A DNA stretch of 64,000 nucleotides, from positions 14,399,312-14,463,311 of the forward strand of contig NC_092675.1 in assembly GCF_964355755.1 (NCBI RefSeq), written 5' to 3'. A program made the translations under genes and the position numbers. The stretch is from Antedon mediterranea (taxonomy: Eukaryota > Echinodermata > Crinoidea > Comatulida > Antedonidae). The notes beneath the pieces are model-generated. The model did not search any database. It was given only the letters and a program-made list of their open reading frames with translations, and was not told the DNA's origin. Numbering within the stretch: position 1 is the stretch's first letter; each line of letters opens with the position of its first letter. This document shows positions 32,061-45,700 of this stretch, in pieces.

Positions 32061-35000
32061 TATGTTAACACGTTTTTTCGAAAATCACAAAATGGTCTAA
32101 AACGTCTCCAAATGCGATTTGAAGCTATTCTTAGCACTTTGGTGTTTATGTTAACAAGTTTTTTCGAAAATCACAAAATGGTCTAAAACGACTCCAAATG
32201 CGATTTGAAGCTATTCTGTACACTTTGGTGTTTTGTGTGAAAAAGTTTTGTCGAAATGCTCAAAATGGTCTAAAACGTCTTTAAATACGATATTAAGCTA
32301 TTTTGTGCTCTTTGATGTTTTTGTGTGAAAAGTGTTATCGAAATGCTCAAAATGGTCTAAAACGGTTTATAATGTGATTCTAAAATGTCTCCAAATGCGA
32401 TTTGAAGCTATTCTTAGCACTTTGGTGTTTTTTATGTTAACAAGTTTTTTCGAAAATCACAAAATGGTCTAAAACGTCTCCAAATGCGATTTGAAGCTAT
32501 TATTAGCACTTTTGTGTTTTTATGTTAACAAGTTTTTTCGAAAATCACAAAATGGTCTAAAACGTCTCCAAATGCGATTTGAAGCTATTCTGTACACTTT
32601 GGTGTTTTGTGTGAAAAAGTTTTGTCGAAATGCTCAAAATGGTCTAAAACGTCTTTAAATACGATATTAAGCTATTTTGTGCTCTTTGATGTTTTTGTGT
32701 GAAAAGTGTTATCGAAATGCTCAACATGGTCTAAAACGGTTTATAATGTGATTCTAAAATGTCTCCAAATGCGATTTTAAGCTATTCTTAGCACTTTGGT
32801 GTTTTTTATGTTAACAAGTTTTTTCGAAAATCACAAAATGGTCTAAAACGTCTCCAAATGCGATTTGAAGCTATTATTAGCACTTTGGTGTTTTTATGTT
32901 AACAAGTTTTTTCGAAAATCACAAAATGGTCTAAAACGTCTCCAAATGCGATTTGAAGCTATTCTGTACACTTTGGTGTTTTGTGTGAAAAAGTTTTGTC
33001 GAAATGCTCAAAATGGTCTAAAACGTCTTTAAATACGATATTAAGCTATTTTGTGCTCTTTGATGTTTTTGTGTGAAAAGTGTTATCGAAATGCTCAAAA
33101 TGGTCTAAAACGGTTTATAATGTGATTCTAAAATGTCTCCAAATGCGATTTTAAGCTATTCTTAGCACTTTGGTGTTTTTTATGTTAACAAGTTTCTTCG
33201 AAAATCACAAAATGGTCTAAAACGTCTCCAAATGCGATTTGAAGCTATTATTAGCACTTTGGTGTTTTTATGTTAACAAGTTTTTTCGAAAATCACAAAA
33301 TGGTCTAAAACGTCTCAAAATGCGATTTCAAGCTATTCTGTACAATTTGATGTTTTTATGTTAACAAGTTTTTTCGAAAATCACAAAATGGTCTAAAACG
33401 TCTCCAAATGCGATTTGAAGCTATTCTAAGAACTTTGGTGTTTTTATGTTAACAAGTTTTTTCGAAAATCACAAAATGGTATAAAACGTCTCCAAATGCG
33501 ATTTGAAGCTATTCTAAGCACTTTGGTGTTTTGTGTGAAAAAGTTTTGTCGAAATGCTCAAAATGGTCTAAAACGTTTTTAAATACGATATTAAGCTATT
33601 TTGTGCTCTTTGATGTTTTTGTGTGAAAAGTGTTATCGAAATGCTCAAAATGTTCGAAAACGGTTTATAATGTGATTATAAGCACTTTGATGTTTTTGTG
33701 TAACCAAGTTTTTTCGAAAATCACAAAATGGTCTAAAATGTCTCCAAATGCGATTTGAAGCTATTCTTAGCACTTTGGTGTTGATGTTAACAAGTTTTTT
33801 TGAAAATCACAAAATGGTCTAAAACGTCTCCAAATGCGATTTGAACATATTCTGTACACTTTGATGTTTTTATGTTAACAAGTTTTTTCGAAAATCACAA
33901 AATGGTCTAAAACGTCTCCAAATGCGATTTGAAGCTATGCTAAGCACTTTGGTGTTTTTATGTTAACAAGTTTTTTTGAAAATCACAAAATGGTCTAAAA
34001 CGTCTCCAAATGCGATTTGAAGCTATTCTGTACACTTTGGTGTTTTGTGTGAAAAAGTTTTGTCGAAATGCTCAAAATGGTCTAAAACGTTTTTAAATAC
34101 GATATTAAGCTATTTTGTGCTCTTTGAGGTTTTTGTGTGAAAAGTGTTATCGAAATGCTTAAAATGGTCTAAGCTATTCTAAGCACTTTGGTGTTTTTTA
34201 TGTTAACAAGTTTTTTCGAAAATCACAAAATGGTCTAAAACGTCTCCAAATGCGATTTGAAGCTATTATTAGCACTTTGGTGTTTTTATGTTAACAAGTT
34301 TTTTCGAAAATCACAAAATGGTATAAAACGTCTCCAAATGCGATTTCAAGCTATTCTGTACAATTTGATGTTTTTATGTTAACAAGTTTTTTCGAAAATC
34401 ACAAAATGGTCTAAAACGTCTCCAAATGCGATTTGAAGCTATTCTAAGAACTTTGGTGTTTTTATGTTAACAAGTTTTTTCGAAAATCACAAAATGGTAT
34501 AAAACGTCTCCAAATGCGATTTGAAGCTATTCTAAGCACTTTGGTGTTTTGTGTGAAAAAGTTTTGTCGAAATGCTCAAAATGGTCTAAAACGTTTTTAA
34601 ATACGATATTAAGCTATTTTGTGCTCTTTGATGTTTTTGTGTGAAAAGTGTTATCGAAATGCTCAAAATGTTCGAAAACGGTTTATAATGTGATTATAAG
34701 CACTTTGATGTTTTTGTGTAACCAAGTTTTTTCGAAAATCACAAAATGGTCTAAAATGTCTCCAAATGCGATTTGAAGCTATTCTTAGCACTTTGGTGTT
34801 GATGTTAACAAGTTTTTTTGAAAATCACAAAATGGTCTAAAACGTCTCCAAATGCGATTTGAACATATTCTGTACACTTTGATGTTTTTATGTTAACAAG
34901 TTTTTTCGAAAATCACAAAATGGTCTAAAACGTCTCCAAATGCGATTTGAAGCTATGCTAAGCACTTTGGTGTTTTTATGTTAACAAGTTTTTTTGAAAA

Positions 35001-37215
35001 TCACAAAATGGTCTAAAACGTCTCCAAATGCGATTTGAAGCTATTCTGTACACTTAGGTGTTTTGTGTGAAAAAGTTTTGTCGAAATGCTCAAAATGGTC
35101 TAAAACGTTTTTAAATACGATATTAACCTATTTTGTGCTCTTTGAGGTTTTTGTGTGAAAAGTGTTATCGAAATGCTTAAAATGGTCTAAGCTATTCTAA
35201 GCACTTTGGTGTTTTTATGTTAACAAGTTTTTTCGAAAATCACAAAATGGTCTAAAACGTCTCCAAATGCGATTTGAAGCTATTCTAAGCACTTTGGTGT
35301 TTTTATGTTAACAAGTTTTTTCGAAAATCACAAAATGGTCTAAACGTCTCCAAATGCGATTTGAAGCTATTCTTAGCACTTTGGTGTTTATGTTAACAAG
35401 TTTTGTCGAAAATCACAAAATGGTCTAAAACGTCTCCATAATGCGATTTGAAGCTATTCTTAGCACTTTGGTGTTTATGTTAACAAGTTTTTTTCGAAAA
35501 TCACAAAATGGTCTAAAACGTCTCCAAATACGATTTGAATCTATTCTAAGCACGTTGGTGTTTTTATGTTAACAATTTTTTTCTCAAATCACAAAATGGT
35601 CTAAAACGTCTCCAAATGCGATTTGAAGCTATTCTAAGAACTTTGGTGTTTTTATGTTAACAAGTTTTTTTCGAAAATCAGAAAATGGTCTAGAACGACT
35701 CCAAATGCGATTTGAAGCTATTCTGTACACTTTGGTGTTTTGTGTGAAAAAGTTGTGTCGAAATGCTCAAAATGGTCTAAAACGTTTTTAAATACGATAT
35801 TAAGCTATTTTGTGCTCTTTGATGTTTTTGTGTGAAAAGTGTTATCGAAATGCTCAAAATGGTCTAAAACGGTTTATAATGTGATTCTAAAATGTCTCCA
35901 AATGCGATTTGAAGCTATTCTTAGCACTTTGGTGTTTTTTATGTTAACAAGTTTTTTCGAAAATCACAAAATGGCCTAAAACGTCTCCAAATGCGATTTG
36001 AAGCTATTCTAAGCACTTTGGTGTTTTTATGTTAACAAGTTTTTTCGAAAATCACAAAATGGTCTAAAACGTCTCCAAATGCGATTTGAAGCTATTCTAA
36101 GAACTTTGGTGTTTTTATGTTAACAAGTTTTTTCGAAAATCACAAAATTGTCTAAAACGTCTCCAAATGCGATTTGAAGCTATTCTAAGCACTTTGGTGT
36201 TTTTATGTTAAGAACTTTTTTCGAAAATCACAAAATGGTCTAAAACGTCTCCAAATGCGATTTGAAGATATTCTTAGCACTTTGGTGTTTTTATGTTAAC
36301 AAGTTTTTTCGAAAATCACAAAATGCTCTAAAACATCTCCAAATGCGATTTGAAGCTATTATAAGCACTTTGGTGTTTTGTGTGAAAAAGTTTTGTCGAA
36401 ATGCTCAAAATGGTCTAAAACGTTTTTAAATACGATATTAAGCTATTTTGTGCTCTTTGATGTTTTTGTGTGAAAAGGATCGAAATTTGGCCATTTTCCG
36501 AAAATTTCCTTTCAGGGGACGACATGAATTTTTTCGAAAAATAACCAAAATGTCTACCATTTAAAATTCATTAATTAGGCTATAATATATCCATTTATGC
36601 ACATATATTGTGTTAACATCATCTTATAGAGCCATAGTAACTAGTTATGTCAAAAAATAAAAGGGTCGAATTTGGTCATTTTTCGAAAAAATTTTCTGCT
36701 GTGGACCATAAGATTTTTTTTCGAAAAATGGCGAAAATTTTCACTTTTTAAAATTCGAAAATTATGCAATAATATTGCCATTTATGCAAATATATTGTGC
36801 TAACATCATCTTATACAGCCAGAGTAACTAGTTATGTCAAAAAATAAAAGGGTCGAAATTTGGCTTTTTTCCAAAATTTTCTTGCGGCGGACCACAGGAA
36901 GTTTTTAGCAAAATGACCAAAATTTCCACCTTTTAAAATTCAATAATTAGACTATAATATTGCCATTTATGCACATATGTTATGTAAACATCAACTTATA
37001 GAGCCATAGTAACTAGTTATGTAAAAAAATAAAAGGTTTGAAATTTCGCCATTTTTGCAACAATTTCCCTGCGGGGGACCATACGATTTTTTTCGAAAAC
37101 GACCAAAATTTCCACCTTTTTAAATTCTATAATTAGGCTATAATATTGCCATTCATGCACATATATTGTGTTAACATCATCTTATACAGCCATAGTAACT
37201 CGTTATGTCAAAAAA

Positions 37216-37412
37216 CAAGGCCAACAACAATAAGTTGCGTGCTCTCAGAAATAAATGAACTTTCAAAAAGTAATGTACTTTAAAACTTTTCTGTACATCA
37301 AAACAGTTCAAAAGTACAGAAAAGCGATAAAACGCAAAGTGATACCGGACCGACAGACAGACCGACAGACCGACCGACATAGTGAACTGTAGAGTCGCGT
37401 CCACGCGACTAA
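37216..37412. mobile_element. 197-bp hairpin-ended insertion in family B
   Basis: The insert lies between AAAAAA and TAAAAGG of a family-B unit with no target duplication (A|T junction). It has a GACAGACC-type microsatellite (37350-37380) and ends with a hairpin AGTCGCG-TCCA-CGCGACT (37393-37410) plus AA. Hairpin, microsatellite and lack of duplication suggest a non-autonomous Helitron/Helentron (pearl/HINE-like) element. A SINE tail is a weaker alternative. Confidence 0.6.
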
Positions 37413-39850
37413 TAAAAGGTTTGAAGTTTGGCCATTTTTGCGAAAATTTCCCTACCATAGGAATTTTTTTCGAAAAATGGCAAAAATTTCAAATTTTCTA
37501 AATTCTATAATTAGGCTATAATATTGCCATTTATGCGCATATATTGTGTTAACATCATCTTATAGAGCCATAGTAACTAGTTATGTCAAGAAATAAAAGG
37601 GTCGAAATTTTTTTTCGAAAAGTGGTCAAAATTTCCATTGTTCAAAATTACAAAATTATGCTATAATATTGCCATTTATGCAAATATATTGTGCTAACAT
37701 CATCTTATAGAGCTATATTAACTAGTTATGTCAAAAATAAAAGGATAACAATTTGGCCATTTTTTGAAAATGTCCCTGCTGGGGACCATAGGAATTTTTT
37801 CGAAAAATGGCCAAAATTTCCACTTTTAAAAATTCAATAATTATGCTATAATATTGGCATTTATGCAAATATATTGTGTTAACATCATCTTATAGAGACA
37901 TATCAGCTAGTTATGTCAAAAAAATAAAGGGGTCAAAAAATGGCCAAAATTGCCATTTATGCACATATAATTGTGCTGACATCACCTTATAGAGCCATAG
38001 CAACTACTTATGTCAAAATATAAAAGGGTCGAAAATGGCAAAAATTTTACACTTTTTAAAATTAAATAATTATGCTATAATTTTGCCATTTATGGAGATA
38101 TATTGTGTTAACATCATCTTATAGAGCCATCGTAACTAGTTATGTCAAAAAATAAAAGGGTCAAAATTTTGCCAAATTTTCTAAAATTTCCCTCTCGGGG
38201 AATATAGGAATTTTTTCGAAAAAGGGCCAAAATTTCCAATTTTTAAAATTCTATAATTATGCTATAATATTGCCATTTATGCAAATATATTGTGTTAACA
38301 TCATCTTATAGGGCCATCGTAACTAGTTATGTCAAAAAATAAAAGGGTCAAAATTTAACAATTTATCGAAAATTTCCAATTTTTAAAATTCTATAATTAT
38401 GCTATAATATTGCCATTTATGCACATATTATATTATATTATATTAACATCATCTTATAGAGCCATAGAAACGAGTTATGTCAAAAAATAAAAGGATCGTA
38501 ATTTGGCCATTTTTCGAAAAATTTTCCTGCGGGGTACCATAGGATTTTTTTCGAAAAATTGACAAAATTTTCCATTTCTAAAATTCGAAAATTATACTAT
38601 AATATTGTAATTTATGCAAATATAGTGTGCTAACATCATCTTATAGAGACATAGTAACTAGTTATGTCAAAAAATAAAAGAGTCGAAAAATGCCAAAATT
38701 TTCCACTTTTTAAAATTAAATTAGTATGCTATAATATTGCCATTTATGCAAATATATTGTGCTAACATCATCTTATAGAGCCAGAGTAACTAGTTAAGTC
38801 AAAAAATAAAAGTGTCGAAATTTGGCAATTTTCCGACAATTTCCTTGCGGGGGACCACAGGAATTTTTTAGAAAAATAACCAAAATTTCCACTTTTTAAA
38901 ATTCGAAAATTATGCTATGATATTGCCATTTATGCAAATATATTGTGCTAACATGATCTTATAGAGCCATAGTAAGTAGTTATGTCAAAAAATAAAAGGG
39001 TCGAAATTTGGCCATTTTTCGAAAATTTTTCTGCGGGGGACCAAAGGAATTTTTTCGAAAAATGACCAAAATGTCCACCTTTTAAAATTCAATAATTAGG
39101 CTATAATATTGGCATTTATTCACATATTATATTGTGTTAATATCATCTTATAGAGCCATAGTAACGAGTTATGTCAAAAAATAAAAGGAGCGAAATTTTG
39201 CCATTTTTCGAAAATTTTCATGCGGGGGACCATAGGATTTTTTTCGAAAAAAAATTTCCAATTTCTAAAATTCGAAAATTATGCTATAATATTGTAATTT
39301 ATGCAAATATATTGTGCTAACATCATCTTATAGAGCCATAGTTAAAAAAATAAAAGGGTCGACATTTTGAAATTTTTCTAAAATTTTCCTGCGGGATCAT
39401 AGGAAGTTTTTTGAAAAACAAAGAAAAAATAAACAAAATTTCCACCTTTTAAAATTAAATAATTAGGCTATAATTTGAAATTTCGCCGTTATTGCGAAAA
39501 TTTCCACTTTTTAAAATTAAAAAATTATGCTATAATATTGCCATTTATGCACACATATTAAGCTAACATCATCTTATAGAGCCATAGTTATGGCAAAAAA
39601 TAAAATGAAAAAAAAATTGGCCATTTTTAGAAAATTTCCCTGCTGGGGACCATAGGATTTTTTTCGAAAAATTGCCAAAATCTCCACTTTTTAAAAATTC
39701 AATAATTATGCTATAATATTGGCATTTATGCAAATATATTGTGTTAACATCATCTTATAGAGACATAGTAGCTAGTTATGTCAAAAAAATAAAAGGGTCA
39801 AAAAATGGCCAAAATTCCCACTTTTTAAAATTCAATAATTATGCTATAAT

Positions 39851-41150
39851 AAATGTTTAAATCTGAAAAAAAGATAAGAAATATGTAATGATGAAGGATA
39901 AGAAGGTTTAGGTTTAAGTGGGGAAGTGTTTTCATCAAAGCTTTCATATTATAGGTATATACCGTATATATGTAATTTGCACATTCTTACTGCATGTGGA
40001 ATTTTGAAATGATAAAATGGTTAAAAAGAAAAAAAAAATGTCTAATTTTTTTAATGGATCATTAAACACAAATGTTGTTAAATGATAATGTATGTATAAA
40101 AAAATAATAGAATAAATAATAAGTAAAAAAAAATAATTGAATGAACCCACATAGGAAAAAAAAAGTTAAATGAAACTTTGATGGGTTATACTGTAGATGC
40201 AAAAAAGGGATAATCTGTTGGAAATAAATTTTGTAAACATTTAAAGATAAAAAAAATCAATGTTAAAGGATGAGGAAAATATAATGTTAACAGTAAAAAG
40301 TTAGTAAGTAATTAGTATAACAGAGAATATGCATTGTTTAAATGAAAATATGTTTGCATAGATAAATCCAAAGAAAAATAAAATGGGACAAACCCATGGG
40401 ATGGATTTATTAAACATAAACGTATTATAATTGTATGAAATAAATATGCATGTAGATGAAAAAAAAAAACAAAAAAAACTATGTAAGAAAAAATAAGTTT
40501 TGTTAATGAAAATGTGTTATAGATAATATGTATAAAAAGAGGAAACTATGTAATCAATGTGGTTAAATGATAATGTATGTATAAACAAAATAATATATGG
40601 AAATAGTTTTTTTTTTTTTTTTTTTTTTAAAGAAAATAAGTAAAAAAAAAAAAAAGTGGAATGAATCCACCCACATAAGAGAAGAAAGTAAAAAAGTTAA
40701 ATGAAAATTTAAGAAGTTATAGATGCAAAAAAGGATCTGCTGGTTTTGTAAACATTAAAGAACAAAAATATTAATATTAATGTTAAAGGATGAGAACAAT
40801 ATTATGTTAACAGTAAACATTTAGTAAGTAATGAGTATAACAGAGAATATGCATTGTTAAATGAAAATGTGGTAGATGAAAAAATCAAAAACAACTATGT
40901 AAGAAAAAAAAATAAGCTTGTTAATGAAAATGTGTTACAGATAATATGTTTAAAAAGAGGAAGCTATGTAATCAATGTGTCAATATGTAAACAAATGAAT
41001 AAAACTCTTTAAATAAGTATATGTATACAGATGATTAAACAAACATTGTAAATATAATGATATGTATAGTGTATAGTGAAAAATATATGTAAAGAGAACA
41101 GTGGTATGGAAATAAAAGTGGGATGAACCCACATAAGGAAAAAAAAAAAA
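39851..41150 (+). mobile_element. 1.3-kb poly(A) retroposon in family B
   Basis: A 14-bp duplication AATTATGCTATAAT (39837-39850 and 41151-41164) flanks an insert that ends in about 12 As, the signature of LINE-mediated retroposition. Inside, a segment with GTATAACAGAGAATATGCATT and TATGTAATCAATGTG occurs twice. A block ATGAACCCACATAAGGAAAA or close variants occurs near 40141, 40655 and at the 3' end. No conserved protein was recognised, so it may be a LINE 3' UTR with internal tandem repeats or a retroposed transcript. Confidence 0.78.
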
Positions 41151-42789
41151 AATTATGCTATAATATTGCCATTTTTACAAATATATTGTGCTAACATAAT
41201 CTTATAGAGCCATAGTAACTTGTGATGTCAAAAAATAAAAGGGTTAAAATTTGGCTATTTTTTAAAAATTTCCCTGGGGGGCGACCATAGGAATTTTTTC
41301 GAAAAATTACTAAAATTTCCTCTTTTTAAAATTCAAAAATTATAGATAGATCAGCGAGAGAGAGATAGATAGATCAGCGAGAGAGATAGATAGATCAGCG
41401 AGAGAGAGAGATAGATCAGCGCGAGAGAGAGATGGATCAGCGAGAGAGAGATAGATAGATCAGCGAGAGAGAGATATAGATCAGCGAGAGAGATAGATCA
41501 GCGAGAGAGAGATAGATCAGCGATAGAGAGATAGATAGATCAGCGAGAGAGAGAGATATAGACAGATCAGCGAGAGAGAGATAGATCAGCGAGAGAGAGA
41601 TATAGATAGATAAGCGAGAGAGAGATAGATCAGCGAGAGAGAGATAGATAGATCAGCGAGAGACAGATAGATCAGCGAGAGAGAGATAGATAGATCAGCG
41701 AGAGAAAGATAGATAGATCAGCGAGAGAGAGAGATAGATCAGCGAGAGAGAGATAGATCAGCGAGAGAGAGATAGATAGATCAGCGAGAGAGAGATAGAT
41801 AGATCGGAGAGAGAGAGAGAGAGAGAGAGATAGATAGATCAGCGAGAGAGAGAGATAGATCAGCGAGAGAGAGACAGATAGGTCAGCGAGAGACAGATAG
41901 ATCAGCGAGAGAGAGATAGATAGATCAGCGAGAGAGAGATTAATAGATCAGCGAGAGAGAGATAGATCAGCGAGAGAGAGATAGGTAGATCAGCGAGAGA
42001 GAGGTAGATCAGCGAGAGAGAGCTAGATAGATCAGCGAGAGAGAGATAGATCAGCGAGAGAGAGATTGATCAGCGAGAGAGAGATAGATCAGCAAGAGAG
42101 AGAGATAGATCAGCGAGGGAGAGATAGATCAACGAGAGAGATAGATCAGCGAGAGAGAGATAGATAGATCAGTGAGAGAGAGATAGATCAACGAGAGAGA
42201 GAGAGATATATATCAGTGGCAGATAGATAGATCAGCGAGAGAGATAGATAGAACAGCGAGAGAGATAGATAGATCAGCGAGAGAGAGATATATCAGCGCG
42301 AGAGAGAGAGAGATATATCAGCGAGAGAGAGATAGATAGATCAGCGAGAGAGAGATATAGATCAGCGAGAGAGATAGATCAGCGAGAGAGAGATAGATCA
42401 GCGATAGAGAGATAGATAGATCAGCGAGATAGAGATAGATAGATCAGCGAGAGAGAGATATAGATAGATCAGCGAGAGAGAGATAGATCAGCGAGAGAGA
42501 GATAGATAAATCAGCGAGAGAGAGATAGATCAGCGAGAGAGAGAGAGATAGATAGATCAGCGAGAGAAAGATAGATAGATCAGCGAGAGAGAGAGATAGA
42601 TAGATCAGCGAGAGAGAGATAGATCAACGAGAGAGAGATAGATAGATCAGCGAGAGAGAGATAGATCAGTGAGAGAGAGATATATAGATCAGCGAGAGAG
42701 AGAGATAGATCAGCGAGAGAGAGAGATAGATAGATCAGCGAGAGAGAGATAGATAGATCAGCGAGAGATAGATAAATAGATCAGCGAGA

Positions 42790-45700
42790 GAGAGATAGAT
42801 CAGCGAGAGAGAGATAGAAAGATCAGCGAGAGAGATAGAGAGATAGATCAGCGAGAGAGAGAGATAGATCAGCGAGAGAGAGAGATATATATATCAGCGA
42901 GAGAGAGATAGATCAGCGAGAGAGAGATAGATCAGCGAGAGAGATATAGATCAGCGAGGGAGAGATAGATCAACGAGAGAGAGATAGATCAGCGAGAGAG
43001 AGATAGATAGATCAGCGAGAGAGAGAGATATATCAGCAAGAGAGAGATAGATCAGCGAGAGGGAGATAGATCAGCGAGAGCGAGAGAGATAGATCAGCGA
43101 GAGAGAGATAGATCATTGAGAAAGAGATAGATCAGCGAGAGAGAAATAGATCAGCGAGAGATAGATAGATCAGCGAGAGAGAGATAGATCAGCGAGAGAG
43201 AGATAGATAGATCAGCGAGAGAGAGAGATAGATCAGCGAGAGAGAGATAGATCAGCGAGAGAGAGAGAGAGAGAGAGAGATCTCAGCGAGAGAGAGATAG
43301 ATCAGCGAGGGAGAGATAGATCAGCGAGAGAGAGATAGATCCGCGCGAGAGAGAGAGATAGATCAGCGAGAGAGAGAGAGAGATAGATCAGTGAGAGAGA
43401 GAGATAGATCAGCAAGAGAGAGATAGATCAGTGAGAGAGAGATAGATCAGCGAGAGAGAGATAGATCAGCGAGAGAGAGATAGATAGATCAGAGAGAGAG
43501 AGATAGATAAGCGAGAGAGAGATAGATCAGAGAGAGAGCGATAGATAGATCAGCGAGAGAGAGATAGATCAGCGAGAGAGAGAGAGATAGATAGATCAGA
43601 GAGAGAGAGAGAGATAGATCAGCGAGAGAGATATAGATCAGCGAGAGAGAGATAGATCAGCGAGAGAGAGATAGATAGATCGGGGAGAGAGAGAGATAGA
43701 TAGATCAGCGAGATAGATAGATCAGCGAGAGAGATAGATCAGCGAGAGAGAAATAGATCAGAGAGAGAGAGAGAGAGAGAGATAGATCAGCGAGAGAGAG
43801 AGATAGATAGATCAGCGAGAAAGAGATAGGTAGATCAGCGAGAGAGAGATAGATAGATCAGCGAGAGAGAGATAGATAGATCAGCGAGAGAGAGATAGAT
43901 AGATCAGCGAGAGATAGATAAATAGATCAGCGATAGAGAGATAGATCAGCGAGAGAGATAGATAGAACAGCGAGAGAGAGATAGATAGATCAGCGAGAGA
44001 GAGAGATAGATCAGCGAGAGAGAGAGATATATATATCAGCGAGAGAGAGATAGATCAGCGAGAGAGAGAGATAGATCAGCGAGAGAGAGATAGATCAGCG
44101 AGGGAGAGATAGATCAACGAGAGAGAGATAGATCAGCGAGAGAGAGATAGATAGATCAGCGAGAGAGAGAGATATATCAGCAAGAGAGAGATAGATCAGC
44201 GTGAGGGAGATAGATCAGCGAGAGCGAGAGAAATAGATCAGCGAGAGAGAGATAGATCAGCAAGAAAGAGATAGATCAGCGAGAGAGAAATAGATCAGCG
44301 AGAGATAGATAGATCAGCGAGAGAGAGATAGATCAGCGAGAGAGAGATAGATAGATCAGCGAGAGAGAGAGAGAGAGATAGATCAGCGAGAGAGAGATAG
44401 ATCAGCGAGAGAAAGGGGGAGAGAGATCTCAGCGAGAGAGAGATAGATCAGCGAGGGAGAGATAGATCAGCGAGAGAGAGATAGATCCGCGAGAGAGAGA
44501 GATAGATCAGCGAGAGAGAGAGATAGATCAGTGAGAGAGAGAGATAGATCAGCAAGAGAGAGATAGATCAGCGAGAGAGAGATAGATCAGCGAGAGAGAG
44601 ATAGATAGATCAGAGAGAGAGAGATAGATCAGCAAGAGAGAGATAGATCAGCGAGAGAGAGATAGATCAGCGAGAGAGAGATAGATCAGCGAGAGAGAGA
44701 TAGATAGATCAGAGAGAGAGAGATAGATCAGCGAGAGAGAGATAGATCAGAGAGAGAGAGCGATAGATAGATCAGCGAGAGAGAGAGATAGATCAGCGAG
44801 AGAGAGATAGATAGATCAGCGAGAGAGAGATAGATCAGTGAGAAAGAGAGATATATAGATCAGCGAGATAGAGATAGATCAGCGAGAGAGAGATAGATAG
44901 ATCAGCGAGAGAGAGATAGATAGATCAGCGAGAGATAGATAAATAGATCAGCGAGAAAGAGAGATAGATCAGCAAGAGAGAGATAGATCAGCGAGAGAGA
45001 GATAGATCAGCGAGAGAGAGAGATATATATATCAGCGAGAGAGAGATAGATCAGCGAGAGAGAGATAGATCAGCGAGAGAGAAATAGATCAGCGAGGGAG
45101 AGATAGATCAACGAGAGAGAGATAGATCAGCGAGGGAGAGAGATAGATCAGTGAGAGAGAGAGATAGATCAGCGAGAGAAAGATAGATCAGCGAGAGAGA
45201 GATATATAGATCAGCGAGAGAGAGATAGATCAGCGAGAGAGAGATAGATAGATCAGCGAGAGAGAGATAGATCAGCGAGAGAGAGAGATAGATCATCGAG
45301 AGAGAGATAGATCAGCGAGAGAGAGATTGATAGATAGGCGAGAGAGAGATAGATAGATCGGAGAGAGAGAGAGAGATAGATAGATCAGCGAGAGAGAGAT
45401 AGATCAGCAAGAGAGAGACAGATAGGTCAGCGAGAGACAGATAGATCAGCGAGAGAGAGATAGATAGATCAGCGAGAGAGAGATTAATAGATCAGCGAGA
45501 AAGAGATAGATCAGCGAGAGAGAGATAGGTAGATCAGCGAGAGAGAGGTAGATCAGCGAGAGAGAGCTAGATAGATCAGCGAGAGAGAGCTAGATAGATC
45601 AGCGAGAGAGAGATAGATCAGCGAGAGAGAGATAGATAGATCAGCGAGAGAGAGATAGATCAGCGAGAGAGAGATAGATCAGCGAGAGAGAGATAGATCA

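Larger units (their letters stand above)
20944..36477 (+). repeat. Main array of satellite family A with higher-order structure
   Basis: About 14 kb of tandem ~78-88-bp monomers beginning GTCTAAAACG. Four or five monomer types alternate. Higher-order repeats visible by eye include ~374-bp units (32281, 32654, 33029), a 425-bp unit (27001 and 27426), a 1,018-bp unit (33331 and 34349), a 2,060-bp unit (28021 and 30081) and a ~2,719-bp unit around the module at 22942 and 25661. Open frames in the array are repeat artefacts. It ends abruptly at GTGTGAAAAGGATCG, where the 186-bp family starts. Confidence 0.96.
36478..41343 (+). repeat. Satellite family B, ~186-bp units with internal hairpin
   Basis: AACATCATCTTATAGAGCC and GTAACTAGTTATGTCAAAA recur at 185-187-bp spacing in complete units (36631, 36818, 37003, 37189). 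Each full unit has an inverted pair: TTTGGCCATTTTTCGAAAA and TTTTCGAAAAATGGCCAAA around a CTGCGGGGGACCATA loop. Units are more diverged and more often deleted than in family A. Two insertions interrupt the array. Confidence 0.92.

Noticed and set aside
37177-37458. 93-residue minus-strand frame
   Set aside because: It crosses the 197-bp insertion and both flanking satellite units, and its SVGLSVCLSV part is the GACAGACC microsatellite.
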